Origin: Hyperoodon ampullatus
Lineage: Eukaryota; Chordata; Mammalia; Artiodactyla; Ziphiidae
NCBI GenBank assembly: GCA_949752795.1
Contig: OX457068.1
Location: 55,828,516 to 55,892,515 of the forward strand
Direction: 5' to 3'
Length of the DNA stretch: 64,000 bases
Made by a program: the position numbers and the translations under genes. The first letter of the stretch is position 1. The number at the start of each line of letters is the position of its first letter. The notes under the pieces were generated by a model, which was not told the origin of the DNA, ran no database searches, and saw only the letters and a program-made list of their open reading frames with translations. This document shows, piece by piece, positions 20,870 to 34,639 of this stretch.

Positions 20870-21805
20870 TTAGATTTGAGCATGGACAAATTACTTTCCC
20901 ATCTAAGTAAGAATCTGTTCATTTTTTTAATGGTTTAAATGATGTAATTTAGAGGAAGTATTAATACATAGTCCTGTATAAAGAAATCATTAAATAATCT
21001 AATAATATTATTTATAATTTCTATGCTAAAATAGGAATCATGGTGGTTAAAACAGAATGTTGTGAAGATTAAAAAAAGAAATATATTATTTCATATTTGA
21101 TGCACAAAAATGTTGTTATATCTTAAATATTCTTTGGTGATATTATTAAAAGATGAATCTTATTTACATTATGATCACACTTTGTATTAGCTCAGTATTT
21201 ACTTAAACACATTTCTTATTCTCTTACCACAAAAATAATAATAATTCAACATTTTAACTGTACATAAAGTATAGTGCTATCTAACATGTTAGTTCAATCT
21301 TGGAGTGACTGGAGTTTTGTGATAATTTAGACAGTGGTATATTGGAGTACACTTTGCAATGGAACAAAAGTCTTTACTGAGAAAATGGAGAATATAAGTA
21401 GTACCAAAAAGGAAGATTTAAAATGCTTAAGAGAACATATCCTAACAATTATTTAATTATTCCTACCAATGGGAATAATATTGAGAGCTTACAGTGTGTA
21501 GGCACTATACTAAATTTTTAAATTGAATTTTTATCAATGTTTTACATGCTTCTAGTTTTATTTTTTAAATCATAATAATCATGAACAAAGTTTTATAGAA
21601 TTCATGATTAAGAAAGCAGTTTTCTGACCCTTTCTCCATGCCCACATTTCTTATTACCCAGAGAAAACCACATTTTGGTCTTTTAATAGATTTGTTTGTT
21701 ATTTTCTTCTACATATCTAAGTAATATTCTTATATAGTTACTTTGTGATTCTTTAAGAAGAGGAGATCTTAGCAATCTTTCTCACCCCATTTGCCTTCAA
21801 ATATA
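20870..21805. other. Unassigned AT-rich sequence
   Basis: No gene, no confident repeat. Confidence 0.4.
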
Positions 21806-21807
21806 TA

Positions 21808-23151
21808 TACTCTTACTGGACATGTAGAAGAATGAAATTAGAAAGAATGAAATTAGAACACTTCCTTGCACCATATAAAAAAAAAAAACTTAAAATGAAT
21901 TAAAGTCCTAAATATAAGACCTGAAATCATAAAACTCCTAGAAGGGGACATAGGCAGAACTTTCTTTGGCGTAAAGAGTAGCAATATGTTTTTTTGGATC
22001 TGCCTTCTAAGGCAAAAGAAATAAAAGCAAGAATAATCAAATGGGACCCTATTAAACTTAAAAGCTTTTGCACAGCAAAGGAAACCATTGACAAAACAAA
22101 AGACAGCCTATGGAATGGAAGAAAATATTTGAAAATGATATGACCAACAAGAGGTTAGTATTCAAAATACATGAACAGGTCATACAACTCAATATCAAAA
22201 AAGCAAACAACCTAATCAAGAAATGAGCAGAAGACCTGATTAGACATTTCTCCAAAGAAGATACATAGATGGTCAATAAGCACATGAAAAAATGCTCAGC
22301 ATCACTAATTATTAGAGAAATGCAAATCAAAACCACAATGAGATATCACCTCACAGTGGTCAGAATCAGAAATTCTATCATCAGAGAGTCTTCAAATTAT
22401 AAATGCTGGAGAGGGTGTGGAGAAAAAGGAACCCTTGTACACTGTTGGTAGGAACATAAATTGATGCAATCACTATGGTAAACAGTATGGAGGTTCCTAA
22501 AAAAACTAAAAATAGAACTACCGTATGATCCAACAATTCCAATCCTGGGTATATACCCAGAAAACAAATAAACAAACAAACAAAAAACCCCACTAATTTG
22601 AAAAGATACATGCACTTTAAAGGTCATAGGAGCACTAGTTACAATAGCCAAGACATGGAAGCAACCCAAGTGTCCATCAACAGAGGAATAGATAAAGAAG
22701 ATGTACTATATAGATATATAAAATGGAGTATTACTCATAAAAAAATAGTGATTTTTTTTTCCATTTGCAGCAACGTGGATGGACCTAGAGAATATTATGC
22801 TTAGTGGAATAAGTCAGACAGAGAAAAACAAATACTGTATGATATTACTTATATGTGAAATCTAATAAATAAAACAAATATATATATATATATATATATA
22901 GCAAAATAAAAATAGATTCACAGATATAGAAACTACAACTATAGTGGTTACCAGTGGAGAGAGGGAAGGGGTAGGGGATTAAGAGATAAAAACTACTATC
23001 TATAAAATAGATAATCAACAAGGATATATCATACAGCACAGGGAATTATAGTCATTATCCTTTAATAACTTTTAATGGAGTATAATCTGTAAAAATACTG
23101 AATCACTAGGCTGTACACCTGAAACTAATATAATATTATAAATCAATTATA

Positions 23152-23155
<4 letters not shown>
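21808..23155 (+). mobile_element. 5'-truncated L1 (about 1.35 kb), sense
   Basis: Contains the last part of ORF2 and the artiodactyl-type 3' UTR. Translated remnants include [20 protein letters not shown] and [15 protein letters not shown] (22269-22451), the conserved ORF2 C-terminal segment with its cysteine motif. The 3' end (CTGTACACCTGAAACTAATA) runs into (TA)n at 23154. A 15-bp direct duplication of AGAATGAAATTAGAA lies near 21830-21860. Frames are broken throughout. Confidence 0.9.

Positions 23156-23206
<51 letters not shown>
23154..23206. repeat. (TA)n(CA)n microsatellite at L1 tail
   Basis: About 21 TA units then CACACACA, grown at the 3' end of the preceding L1. Confidence 0.95.
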
Positions 23207-23599
23207 TCTTCCTGTATCTCCATCATCTAAAAATAATGTCATAATTTGGATTAAGTCTATATTAAATAATTTAAATATTAAGTACCTTTTTGGTTTGCTC
23301 TTAAGTTAATAATTTTCTAATTTCTCTTGTGCTTACTATAGTTTTTTTTTAATTAATTTTCTCTAATTGATTCCATCCTTTCTTCATTTTGCTGAAATTT
23401 TGTTTCAAGACATTAAGATCCTTTAGGGATTCTCTCTGTGTCATCTTCTTGAAGCAACCTTTCTATGCATCTTCTGACTTGCTTCAGTCTGGTTGACTGG
23501 CCTCTAGAACTGCTGTCCAGCTGTCTTTTCAAAAACCCCTTCACCATCATCCAGGGGATTTCCTTTGCTTCTCTGTTGTGTCAAAATCTATGTACCATT

Positions 23600-24396
23600 A
23601 TGTCATACCTCCTTTTTTGGTTTATTTTCTTGTTTTTGGTAAAGAATATTATGCTGTCATTTTGTAAGAAAGCATCATGGACTGAAAAGTTTTGCTATCT
23701 CACATGTCAAAAATGTCCTTATTCTACCTTCATTTTTGATTGATAGGGATTAGGTATAGTGTCATAAGTCGGAAGTAATTTTAGCTCAGAATTTTGAAAA
23801 CATTTCACCATGGTCTTTTAATTTTAATTTTTGTTTTGTTTTATTTTGTTTTAAGAAATCTAATACCATTTTCATTCTCAATCTTTAGTATACAAACTTA
23901 TTACTCGCTGGAAACAAAAATAATCTGCTTGCCCACATTTTTCTGAAATTCAAGATGCTGTGTTCTTGTAAAGGTGAATCTTCATTTGTTTTCTTGGGCC
24001 CTTTTTGGGCCCTTTCAACTCAGCAACTCAGTTTCCTTGGTTCTCAGAATTGCTCTTGATTTATTATTTATTGTATTCCTTTCTTTGTTTTCTACGTGCA
24101 TTCTTTTTTGAACACTATTATGAAGATATTGGACCTCCTTTACTGGTCTTGTACTTTTCATGTTGTTTCTCTATTATTTTTCATCTCATTCTCTTGCTAC
24201 CTTCTGTCTGAGATTTTGTTTTCAAATTTATCTTTCAATCTTTTTATTACATTTTCACTTCTTCTATTATAATTTTTATTCCCTAAAGCTCATATTTGTT
24301 TTTTTAATGTTCTTTTAAATTATCTTCTTCTTATTTCATAGATTATCTCTTCAAATTTACCTGGATACTTATCTTATTTTTTCCTCAGGATAATAA

Positions 24397-24467
<71 letters not shown>

Positions 24468-24600
24468 TATTTTTACCTGCATAGTCTCTTTTCCCAAATA
24501 TTTGTTCTTATGTTTTTATTCGTTCTGGCTTCTCTCCTGGTTATCATTTTTTGCCTACTTACATTTATAAGAGTAAACTAAGATACTTACTGGAACCTCT
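23600..24600 (-). mobile_element. HAL1 (half-L1) fragment, antisense
   Basis: The order of motifs follows HAL1 read backwards: AATGTCCTTATTCTACCTTC, TTGATTGATAGGGATTAGGTA, a TTTTGAAAACATTTC block, GGGCCCTTTCAACTCAGCAA, ATATTGGACCTCCTTTACTG and CTCATATTTGTTTTTTTAATG. HAL1 is an L1 relative with only an ORF1-like gene; here that frame is destroyed. A 65-bp (AT)n run at 24399 interrupts it. Ends are approximate. Confidence 0.7.
24399..24463. repeat. (AT)n microsatellite
   Basis: About 32 uninterrupted AT units, the longest perfect dinucleotide run fully contained in the window. Confidence 0.95.
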
Positions 24601-24994
24601 GAATTGACTGGGTAGGAATCAACACTAATGTTCACTCAGTGTATTCTAGTTTAGCTGTTTCACTGAGCAATCATCTATGTCAGCACATTTAGAAAATTTC
24701 CCATGAGCTAATCATATTTTCCAGAAAAGTCTCCTGTGTTCTTCTGCCTGGTGGTCAGCAAATTGGCTGAAAATCCAGTGGTTAAGTTGGAAAAGAAGGC
24801 TAGGAGTTCTAACAATCACTAACATCATGGTCTGCAGTATGGTGTACCGTCCCACAACTGTGCTTGACATTATCCTGTCTAGATACCACTGCTTACCTTG
24901 TTCAGAGCATAACATTTCAGTCTTCTAATAGAGTGAGAGGTTGTCACTACTTTCCTATGCAAATTTGCTGAAGGAAACTGAAAAGAGTTTAAAT

Positions 24995-25180
24995 CAGTGT
25001 TTCTCAGAGGGAGATATTTATTGACATTTAGGGCTGGACAATTCTTTGTTGTGTGGGATTGTCACATATAGTGCAGAAATATATCATTGCTAATTCCAGC
25101 CCACTAAATGCAAAAGCACCCGATAGTCATTGCAATATCCAAAAACACACTCCCATGTAGGCACTACTCCCTGGAGAGGA
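24995..25180 (-). mobile_element. MER20 DNA transposon remnant (hAT-Charlie)
   Basis: GTTTCTCAGAGGGAG, then TATTGACATTTAGGGCTGGA, AATTCTTTGTTGTGTGGGAT and CCCACTAAATGC follow the reverse complement of MER20. It is a non-autonomous element with no coding capacity. The right terminus is degraded. Confidence 0.8.
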
Positions 25181-25594
25181 AACTGCTTAGGTTGAGATGT
25201 GATTTCTGAACACACTTTATCCACTCTTCTTATGTTAAGCCTAGTATAAATCCCCTCCCAAAGATACTGCTCATTCATGAGGTTTTTAACATTTCTGCCA
25301 TAGCACCACCAATTCTGGAGGTTTTTAAGAGTTCTTCGTGTAAATTGAATTGCTTCTTCAAAGTATCCACTGCTAATTTTGAATTCAGCTTTTGGGGAGT
25401 CTGATAAATTATTCAATATCCATCAACTTTCCAGCGTTATCGCTGTTGTTTCCTTTTCTTTTTGTGGATTGGTATATTCTTAAAAGATTCCCTTATTGTC
25501 ATTTTAGTGGGGGTTCAGCAGGGAATGGAAGCTAATGAACACATCTAATCTACTCTCTTTAACTGCTGCAATAAATCCCTTTTGTGTACTATTT

Positions 25595-25775
25595 CATTTC
25601 TGTCCACAACAACCATCTGAGGAAATAACTCAAGTCATCTCTAATTTTTAGCCAAGGAAACTGAGGCCTACAGAATATACTCCTTGCCTATGTGGTCCAG
25701 CTATTAAGAAACAGAGCAGCACATTTTAAGCCAATTCTCTGACACTCTGCTGAATGCTCTCAGAGGTTTTTGTGG
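25595..25775 (+). mobile_element. MIR SINE
   Basis: CCAAGGAAACTGAGGCCTAC, then a decayed CTTGCC...GGTCCAGCTA core and CACTCTGCTGAATGCTCTC follow the MIR core in sense orientation. Ancient tRNA-derived SINE. Confidence 0.75.
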
Positions 25776-25779
25776 GATG

Positions 25780-26665
25780 TTCTCTGTTTGCCTGTAGGAG
25801 CAGGGTGAGCATAGTGTGGGCAAGAGCCTGGGGGCAAGCTGTGGTTTCAAGAACTGGAGTATGAAATCTCTCCCATGGCATCACAGGCCATAAAGAGTTA
25901 GAGGCACCATTTTTTTTTTTTTTTGGCCCTCTAAACCTTGCTGCTGCATGAGCAGAGCCTAAGATGGCCTAGAAAGTCAGCCTGTTTTAGAAAATCTCTT
26001 CAGATTGTGCCATCTGTGAGTGACCTTCACCACCCTACTTCCCTCTGCTCAGACTCTATGCCTTATCTGTATTACTCATTATTGGATGGAAAATTTTAAA
26101 TATCATTTTATGAGGGGGTCAAACACCCCTTAGAAAATATGACTAAAGTAATAAACTATTTCCTAAAACTAATTCCCTTACACAAAAATTTCTGCTTACA
26201 TTTTTAGGGAATTTGTACATCCTCTGAATCCCATCTGAGAGCCCTACAAGTCTATAGATTCCTTTATTTTAATATTAGTAGAACTATATTCTGAAAAGCA
26301 CTCACCCCAAATTTTACTTTTTTGTATATGAGAACTAGAAAGGCTAGCATTTTTCCCCAGGACTTTTAAAATATGCTTTGGAAAAGATCCTTTGAAGCTA
26401 CTGTAGGCAAAAGTTATTTTAAGTCACTGTTACCATGTTTTTTTCCTTCATTATAATGAACAAGTGAACTTCTAAAAATTTCAGCTTATAGTAGTGGTTA
26501 TGAGAAGGAAAAGGGAAATAAAGCTGTATGGAGGCTTGCTCTATTTCATGAGATTTTCTAGAGGATTCTCTACTGATAGAGTAAAATAACTTCAACATTA
26601 ACCAATTTTCCTCCTGACATGTTATAGCTCAGGCAATCCACAGTAGGCTTCCTTCACTAAGTATG
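25780..26665. other. Unassigned sequence with a T run
   Basis: A run of about 16 T at 25911-25925; otherwise no gene or recognisable repeat. Confidence 0.4.
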
Positions 26666-26667
26666 CT

Positions 26668-27232
26668 ATGATGATTAATTTTGTGTGTCCACTTGACCAG
26701 GCCATGAGGTGTCCTGATATTTGGTCAAGATTATTCTAGGTATTTTTTTAGGGTGTTTTTGGAGGAGATTAACATTTAAATTAGTAAACCAAGTAAAGCA
26801 GATTGCTGTCACTTATGTGGGTGGGCCTCATCCAATCAGTTGAATATGTGAATAGAGGAAAAACTCTGACTCTACCCTGAGTAAGAGAGAATTCTTCCTG
26901 TTTGACTGATTCATTTGAGATGTCAGCTTTTTTGTTGTCTTTGAACATGAACAGAAACAATAATTCTTCCTGGGTTTCAAGCCTGATGATTTTCAGACTG
27001 GAACTACACCATTGGCTCTCCTGCTTCTCAGATCTTCAAACTTGAGCTGGTATTACACAATCACTTCTCCTGGGTCTCCAACCTACCAACTCACCTTGGA
27101 GATGGTGGGATTCATGTGTCCATAATTGCACAAGTTAGCTAGCTAATTCATATATATTGTATATATTTCATATATATATATATAGATATCCTACTGGTTT
27201 GTTTCTCTGGAGAACACTGACTAATACATATA
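26668..27232 (+). mobile_element. Mammalian interspersed repeat, family not named
   Basis: Starts GATTAATTTTGTGTGTCCAC and ends TCTCTGGAGAACACTGACTA ATAC, with TGGGTGGGCCTCATCCAATC in the middle and a (TA)n run before the end. This arrangement recurs across placental genomes and I recognise it as an interspersed repeat, but I cannot name the family with confidence. Non-coding. Confidence 0.6.
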
Positions 27233-27234
27233 TG

Positions 27235-28735
27235 TTAAAGAGGAGGAAATTTAATGGAGAGGAAAAATCGTTTAAACTCTAAGGATGGTACACACTTTTC
27301 CTTTTTGAATAGAAGATGCCCAGTGCCATGCTGCAAGCTGCACAGGTAATCCAAACATACTCTGCAGAGCAGAACTCTGTGAAGGTTCATGATGCATTTA
27401 TTGTCCACAGAGTTATCACTTCAGTGGACTTTTACAAGCAAAATATTTAATTTATCTGCAGGTCAAATTAGCATCCTGGCTTTCCTTGTTACATGAAGGC
27501 ATTTTTTTTTCTCTTGAATAGAAGAAATCAAATTTTTTTTTCCTCCCATCATATCAAAGTGATTTTTTAAGTTTATGGAGCCAAAGAAGAGGCACTTTAA
27601 ATATATAATTGCTTAAATGTTTTGTTTTCTGCAACTTGATATATTCATAAATATAAGGAATCATACATAAAAAAGGGCTAGATTCAAATTCCAGTTCTTT
27701 CCTTTATTAGTTGCATGAATACAGCTAAATCACATATCTTATCTGTATTTTAGTTTCTTCTTCTGTTAAATATAGAAAATAATACCTTAGACTGTTTTTC
27801 TTATGGAGCCCTTATGAAAAATAAAAGGGGTAATATATATGGAATTATATGCAATATGTTTTTGATAATTAGTATTAATACACTTTAACACCAAAAAAGA
27901 AAAAAAAAAAAGAAAAGAAACCAAAACAAAGGAATGGAAAATAATTTTTCTGAGGGGGAAAAGATACAGTTTTGTCAGCACAAAAAGAAGATGGAAGACC
28001 ATTCATATCAATCCTCTAATGCTATGACATATTGTTTCCTATATGAGTCTATGCACACCTATAGTTAGACCTAATATTTGTGTCTGTAAGCACGTAGGTA
28101 TGTATGTTATAGATTTACACAAGCAGATTGGAACTGCTTGCTTTATTTCTCTGAACTTAGCTGGATAATTCCAGAATGAAAGGGATACTGATTAATCCCC
28201 AACTCCCCTACAGGCCTAAGCATCAAAAAGCCTGAAAAAGAGACAGAAAGATCACAGAATGTTAGAGCTAGAAGCAATCATCAAATCCAACTCTCCTCAC
28301 CCCCATTTTGCAAACTCCCCAGATGCAGAGAGAAGTTTTGAATGATCATTTGAATCTGGGAGAGAGCAGGAACTTCAAGTTGGCCTCTTAACTTTCCATC
28401 CCATGGCCCACCTGTTCCACTCACCCTACACTGCTCTGATGGTGGTGTCCATGTCTGGAGGGGAGCGTCACGATCCGCTGCCAGTAGTTTACTGGACTCC
28501 TTCTCAGAACAGCTGAATTGTCACATGAAAGACTTTCCTGGCCTGGAGTTTGTTTAACATCTGTATGGAAAAAGGACACAAAAACTGTGTTTTGGCTCCT
28601 GGAGAAAGATTATTAGAAGTAGGGGAGGATATGTAAAGATATGAGATATTTCTATTTTCTGAGAACTCCTTTCTTGGGAAGGTCACTATCCAGGCCCCAT
28701 GTGTGGGTGTGAAGGAAGTACATTCCACATATGAT
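27235..28735. other. Mostly unassigned, with MIR-like fragments
   Basis: About 27685-27860 (GATTCAAATTCCAGTTCTTT, then CATATCTTATCTGTATTTTAG) looks like a decayed MIR. About 28255-28400 (TTAGAGCTAGAAGCAATCAT onwards) looks like another mammalian-wide SINE fragment. No gene seen. Confidence 0.4.
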
Positions 28736-28739
28736 AGTT

Positions 28740-29815
28740 GACTCCTGCAACCACTGTTTTTTTACTGTCTTCATAGCTTTGTCTTTTTCAAAATTTCATA
28801 AGTTGGACTCATACAGCCTTTTCAGATTGGCTTCTTTCACTTACAAATATGCACTTAAGATTCCTCCATGTCTTTTCATGACTTGATAGCTCATTTTATT
28901 TTAGTGCTAAATAATAGTTAATTGTGTGGCTGTACCACAGTTTGTTTATCATTTACCTATTGAGGAAGGACATTTTGGTTGCTTCCAAGTTTTGGCAATC
29001 ATGAATAAAGCTGTTATGAACATCCAAGTGTAGGTTTTTGAGTGAACATAAGTTTTCAAATTCTCTGGGTAAATATCAAGGAGTATGATTGCTGGATCAT
29101 GTGATAAGAATACATTTACTCTTGAAAGAAATACCAAGCTGTCTGACACAGTGTCTGAACCATTTTGCACTCCCACCAACAATGGATGAGAGTCTTGTTG
29201 CTCCACATCTTCACCAGGATTTGGTGTTGTCAGTGTTCTGGATTTTGGCCACGCAAATAGGTGTGCAATGATATCTTGTTGATTTAATTTGCATTTCCCT
29301 GATGGGTATCTTTTCATATGCCTGTTAGCCGTGTGTATATGTTCTTTGGTGAGATGTCTGTTAAGGTCTTTAGCTTGTTTTTTAATTGGTTGGTTGTTCT
29401 CTTAATATTGAGTTTTAAGAATTCTGTGGCACATGTGTATTTTGCAAATATTTTCTCCCAGTCTGTGGCTTGTCTCCTCATTTTCTTGATAGTGTCATTG
29501 ACAGAACAGAACATTTTAATTTTAATGAAGTCCAGCTCATTGATTCTTTCTTTCATGTATTGTGACTTTGGCAATGTATGTAAAAAGTCATTGCCATACC
29601 CAGTTATTTAGATTATCTGCTATGTTGTCTTTTAAGAGTTTTATAGTTTTACACTTTACATTTAAGTCTGTGATTCATTTTTGAGTTAATTTTTGTAAGG
29701 AGTATAAAGTCTTTGTCTAGGTTTTTGTTTTTGTTTTTTGTTTTTGTTTTTTTTTGGCATGTGGATATCCAGTTGTCCCAGCACCATTAGTTGGATGGAC
29801 CTTCTTTTCAAACAA
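28740..29815 (-). mobile_element. Old L1 fragment (ORF2 3' part), antisense
   Basis: Collinear with the end of L1 ORF2. Minus-strand remnants include FLSHDPAIILLDIYPE and [20 protein letters not shown] (29317-28949), and FIKIKMFCSVNDTIKKMRRQ (29574-29314). The upstream end near 29790 reads CCAGCACCATTAGTTGGATGG. Many indels and stops mark it as a pre-artiodactyl copy. A TTTTTG-type run sits at 29721-29755. Confidence 0.88.
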
Positions 29816-31478
29816 ACATTTTAAAACAAAGGTCTTTGGAATTAGCCCTGGATAAGAGTATAAAGTTCATTTCCCCTGTCTTATCATTTTCTCTTTCTAT
29901 GCTATTTCCTCAATTATACTATTTGTTTAAATTCTCAGATTTGTGTGCTTCCTCAGGCCTACTTTAGAGGGCAGGAAAAGGCTACTTCACTTCCCAAGGT
30001 GTTCAGTAATTCACATTCTTCCTCTTTTAAGATTGTTTTCACTTTAAGAGTGCTTGAGGACAATGGCATTTGTTCCTTAAAAAGGAAAACTCTTTACTGG
30101 TTATGTTTTCAATTCTGTCACCAGGTTCTGTGACATGATGGCAAGAGTTTGAATTATGATAAAGAAGCAAGAATTTTGTAACTTTGGTTTCTCTATTATT
30201 GTTTTTGCCATAAATTCTCATTAAAGTTTCATAGCCCAGAGGAGAGTTGTACATTCTCTGGATAGGCTGCAATTTTCTGAACCTTTGAATATTTGTTGAG
30301 CCTTACTAGAGACTTGTGGATAATGTTGCATTCAAATGTATAATATCCATTACTGTTACCATTATTAATACATACATAAACAAAAATCAGGCAAATATGT
30401 TAAAGAAAATGCAAGAAATAGCCTATCTGTTCTTTATCCTAACATTTATTAGATTAGTATCGAAAACTGTGAGTTCAGATAGCCATACTTCTTCTTGACT
30501 TTCTCCAGGTTATGTTATCCTTCTCTTGATTTTGCCCCTGTGACATGTAGTATTTCTTGGCTTATTCCTTCAAGAGAAATGTCTAAGCTCTGAATTTCTA
30601 TTCCTCATCCTGTGATCCAACACTCTCTAAATTTATTCTGAAGACATATATCAAACAGCACAACATATTCGTAGTAGCTGCCAAACAGCTCTTGATTGTC
30701 TGCAATAGCTACTCCTAGAAGTTATTCTGTCCAGTCAAATTGCCTGCTGCCTTGAAATTAACTGTGGCTTGCTCAGTGGAAGATATTAAATCCTACTTAC
30801 ATACCATACTTAAAGCAGAATCTTTTCTTATTGTCTCCCCCTGCCTCTTTCCATACTTTCACATTTCTGCCATCACAATTGTAATGTTTATCCATTATTT
30901 ATTGTCCTCCTTGGCAACATTTCCTATATATGACTCTTAATAGATATTGATCAGGAATTATGGATGTATTTCCAATTTTGGAGTCATCTTTGAATAGTTC
31001 CTCCTAAATTTTCAGACACTTTAGGACTAAGATAAAGACTGTCATGTAAGATTAGTAGAAAAATTACAAATAAGAATCACCCCAAGTCCCTTTTCAGAAT
31101 GCAAACTCTCCCCAAAAAGAGACACTGAGTTGTATTCTACCAGAGCCAAATTTATTTTCCCCTACATCTTGAAGGGATATTAGATAACTAGATGATTCTG
31201 TGTAATATTTATCTTATGTTCTGAAAGTTTCAATGTTTTTTCTTCTGTGATACTCCTCCAACAATTTCATTCCATTTCCTTTGAAGCTAACTTCGTTTAA
31301 TACCTCATGCCTCAGACCACATACATACCCTCAAGACTTGTTTTTCTGTCTCTAATCCCTCTAGCCTAACTACAGGCTCTCCTTTCACCATGTTTACTGT
31401 CCTAAAGCACAGAATGTTTTTAATCTAAGTTCCCGGTTCAGGACCCTGAAATGTCTTCCAATTGCTAGGAAATAATCT
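29816..31478. other. Unassigned sequence
   Basis: No gene motif, no confident repeat. Confidence 0.4.
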
Positions 31479-31479
31479 G

Positions 31480-32335
31480 GGCATTCGTGAGTTCAGTGAC
31501 ATTCACAAGTGCTATCATCTCCGCTTTTTCTCATGTTTTTCCTCCATGTGAATCCTTTGCACCAGGCATACTGGTCAGTCCAATGTCCCACCGAAAAATT
31601 CCTGTGGGGGTTCAGCTTTTGTGTGTAACTCATACCCACATCAATTCTGTCTTCCTGAAAAGTTCTATTTTTTCCCCCTAATTAGATCTAATGCATCAAC
31701 CAAGTCTTAAATCCAAATTTATTTCTCTGTGAAGACTTCCTTAGCAATCAAAAAGAATTTCCTACCTCTTATCTTTAGTAACTTTTATTGCTTGCATTAA
31801 TCATGTTGGCATGACTTAATCATTAGTGATTCTAGTTATTTTTTCATATGTCTCTTTTGTTTACCCCACTATATGGTAAGTCCCACAAAGAAGTCAGAGT
31901 AAGCTCCCTGTTAGACATATCTTATTCTATCTTTCCTTGGTCTAAAACTCTCCAGCAGTTCCCCATTGCAGCTAGGATAAAGCCCAATATATATAGATAT
32001 AGATATAGATATAGATATAGATATAGATAGATATAGATATAGATGGACCTTTATTACCTGACTCATGCCTACCTCTCTAGCTTTGTCTATAACTGTGTTT
32101 ACCTTTTCCTCTCCTCCAAATTTGAAGCAACAGATCTACTTTACTGATTTTAGATTTTGTCCCCAGTCCTACATATAATCAATCATCAAATCCTTTTGCT
32201 TCTACCTGTTAAATATCTTTGAAATCTGCCCACTTGTCCTCATCCTTATTGTCACTAATCTAGAATATGCCAACATTTATTCTTTTCTCGAATAATAACT
32301 TACCCTCTTTCTATCCTGAGTGATTTTATAAATTA
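31480..32335 (+). mobile_element. L2 LINE fragments, sense
   Basis: 31690-31900 resembles the L2 3' end (GAAGACTTCCTTAGCAATCA onwards). 31920-32250 resembles a more internal L2 segment (CTCCAGCAGTTCCCCATTGC, then GATAAAGCCCAATA, TGACTCATGCCTACCTCTCT), so at least two fragments are present. A hexamer microsatellite splits the second. Confidence 0.6.
31988..32044. repeat. (AGATAT)n microsatellite
   Basis: About nine hexamer units with one shortened unit, located inside an L2 fragment. Confidence 0.95.
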
Positions 32336-32339
32336 GAGT

Positions 32340-34630
32340 GCTGCGTTTGAAGCGATTCTGAGTTATCAAAAAAGACACGTAGAGTATGAATTTGAATATG
32401 GATATTCTGGGGTAAAAATTAAATTGGAATCATTGTCAAATTGTTAATCATAGCAATAGATGACAGGAACTAGGAAGAGGGTAGAGAATGAGTCAAGAAG
32501 AGGGCATAAGTCAGAATACCAAAGATATCTAACATTTAATAAACGTAATCTGAGAAAAAACATGCAGAGAAGGAGAGGAAAACCAATCTAGGCGGGTATC
32601 ATGAGAGACAAGAGAGACAAGAGAGAATAAAATAAGATTTATTATGCCGAATCCTGAAAGCAGATCCAGTGCAGATGAGGACTGAGATGCAAAGTATCAT
32701 AACTCTGTGAAAAAGAACAGGTCAAATGTACCGTGCATTTAATATATGCCAAAAATATATTGGTTCATAATTATTTATTTAAATTTTGTAATCTAGCGAG
32801 GTAGATTGCTGTCTATGAAGGAGTGTGTCAGTAAAGGGTGAAGCTCTTTTGAGATGCAGGATAAAAGAGACTGCTTTGTTGTTTATTTTCTTTTCCCAAG
32901 TTGGGAGAGACTTGAGCAAACATAAGTGCTGATTGTCATGACCTGTAGAAAACCAGGAGTTACAGGGGAGAGAGGGGAAGATAGGGAGTGTGAGTTCAGC
33001 CAAGAAGGCAGGAGGCAAGGGATGCAGAACCCAGGTGGAGGGACGAGTATCAGCAGGAGCATCACAGTACCTTCCATCTTTCCCTGAGCAGTGGCCAGAT
33101 GGATGAATGGAGCTTCCGGGAATTTGATGAGTAGAAAAATATGCTGTTTCTTTGTAATAGCTTCATTTGAGGGAAAATGTTGGAAGTGAGCACATTTGCT
33201 GGCAGACAGATGTTAAACGTCGTGGGAGAAAACAAACAAACAAACAAACAAACAAAAACAAGTGGATCCAGTATCTCTTGTCTCCACTTTCTTGCCCCCC
33301 TCTTGTTTATTAACCCTTTATTGTCAACAAATTGACACGTTGGACTAATACAATGTTATATGTCAAATATACCTCAATAAACTGGAAAAAATAAAGATCA
33401 AGAAGTGATCAATACATTTGGAATCTGAAGATCTGGGTTCAAATTACCCAGCTTTGATGATTTTCCTACAATAACTGAATAGGCCTCTTTATGCTACTAA
33501 ACTAGGTTCATAATGTCTGACTTAGAGGTGTGTCATGGTGACACTTACCTGGGGCCTGCCACATAGTAAGCATTCCAAAAAATTATATTTAAATCTGAAT
33601 CTTCATTGCCCTCCATCTCACTCCTTTAACTTATTGAATTAGATATCAGTAATGAGCTATTTCAAAGCTTTCTGCCAACAGCCATTATAAGGATAAAAAG
33701 TGGAAGGAAAGAAAAATCGTCACTAACTAGACAGCGCTATTCTCTGTAGAAAAGAAGGGCACTCTGACTTAGTGCCCACCAAGCCCGGGGGCATTAATGA
33801 AGCCTGGCTTCTTTTTCTCCTCACTGTAACCATTCAAAAGGAGAAAGTTCTTCTTGGCAAGGAAGTGCTATTTTCAGAGACAAGATTAGGCTCATTTTGG
33901 TCAGGAACTGTGCTTCTTCAGTCCTGGCATCTCTGAAGATTAGGTTAAAAGGTAAGAAGGAATGACTCAGAATAATTGCATTGCTTTACTTGTGAACTTT
34001 AAGATCTTTTAGTGGAGGAGTTTTACAATCAGTGATAGGTAGTCATGGAGAGAGGAAAGGTACAATCCCAGGGGACCAAAGCGGCAATGCCTGACTGAAT
34101 TTCTACACAAAATGAAGCGTGGTCAGCCTTGCTGTTTTTTTCTACCTCCCCCAATTTCACAGGAATACTTTTAATATACCATCATCTTCCCAGGTTCTGA
34201 AAACAGATTTTTTTTCTTTTTCACCTTCACTGTGTAAGTGTATGTCTTCTATAAAATGGATTTTAGAAATTCCATTCTGAGATCAGGTATATAAAGGTAA
34301 AGCACATGTAAAGTTCAATGGTTATTTTATAATTGGGAAAAATACATCCCATAATGATGTCTCTGAACCAGACCCCAATGTCTTTCCCCTGAGTAATGAT
34401 CAAGCCAACTATAGAAAATCATTTATTGATCCCTTATTAGATTTTTAGCTTAATGCTGAGCTACTTGGAAGATGCAGAGAAATAAAACTATGCAGTTCCT
34501 AGACTTAGGAGTTTACAGTCTACTTGGATGGAAAAGGCATCATTCAACTGCACACTTGACAATAAGGAATAATATATAATCATGGCTATTGCAGTGTAAT
34601 ACATAGCTATTTGTACTTATGGTTTTCATT
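32340..34630. other. Mostly unassigned, with a MIR-like and an L1-end fragment
   Basis: An (AAAC)n run lies at 33231-33256. TACAATGTTATATGTCAAAT ATACCTCAATAAA at about 33349-33381 looks like a very short L1 3' end. About 33420-33600 (ATCTGGGTTCAAATTACC onwards, ending CACATAGTAAGCATTCC) looks like a decayed MIR in reverse. No gene seen. Confidence 0.4.
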
Positions 34631-34639
34631 TCCTTACTT

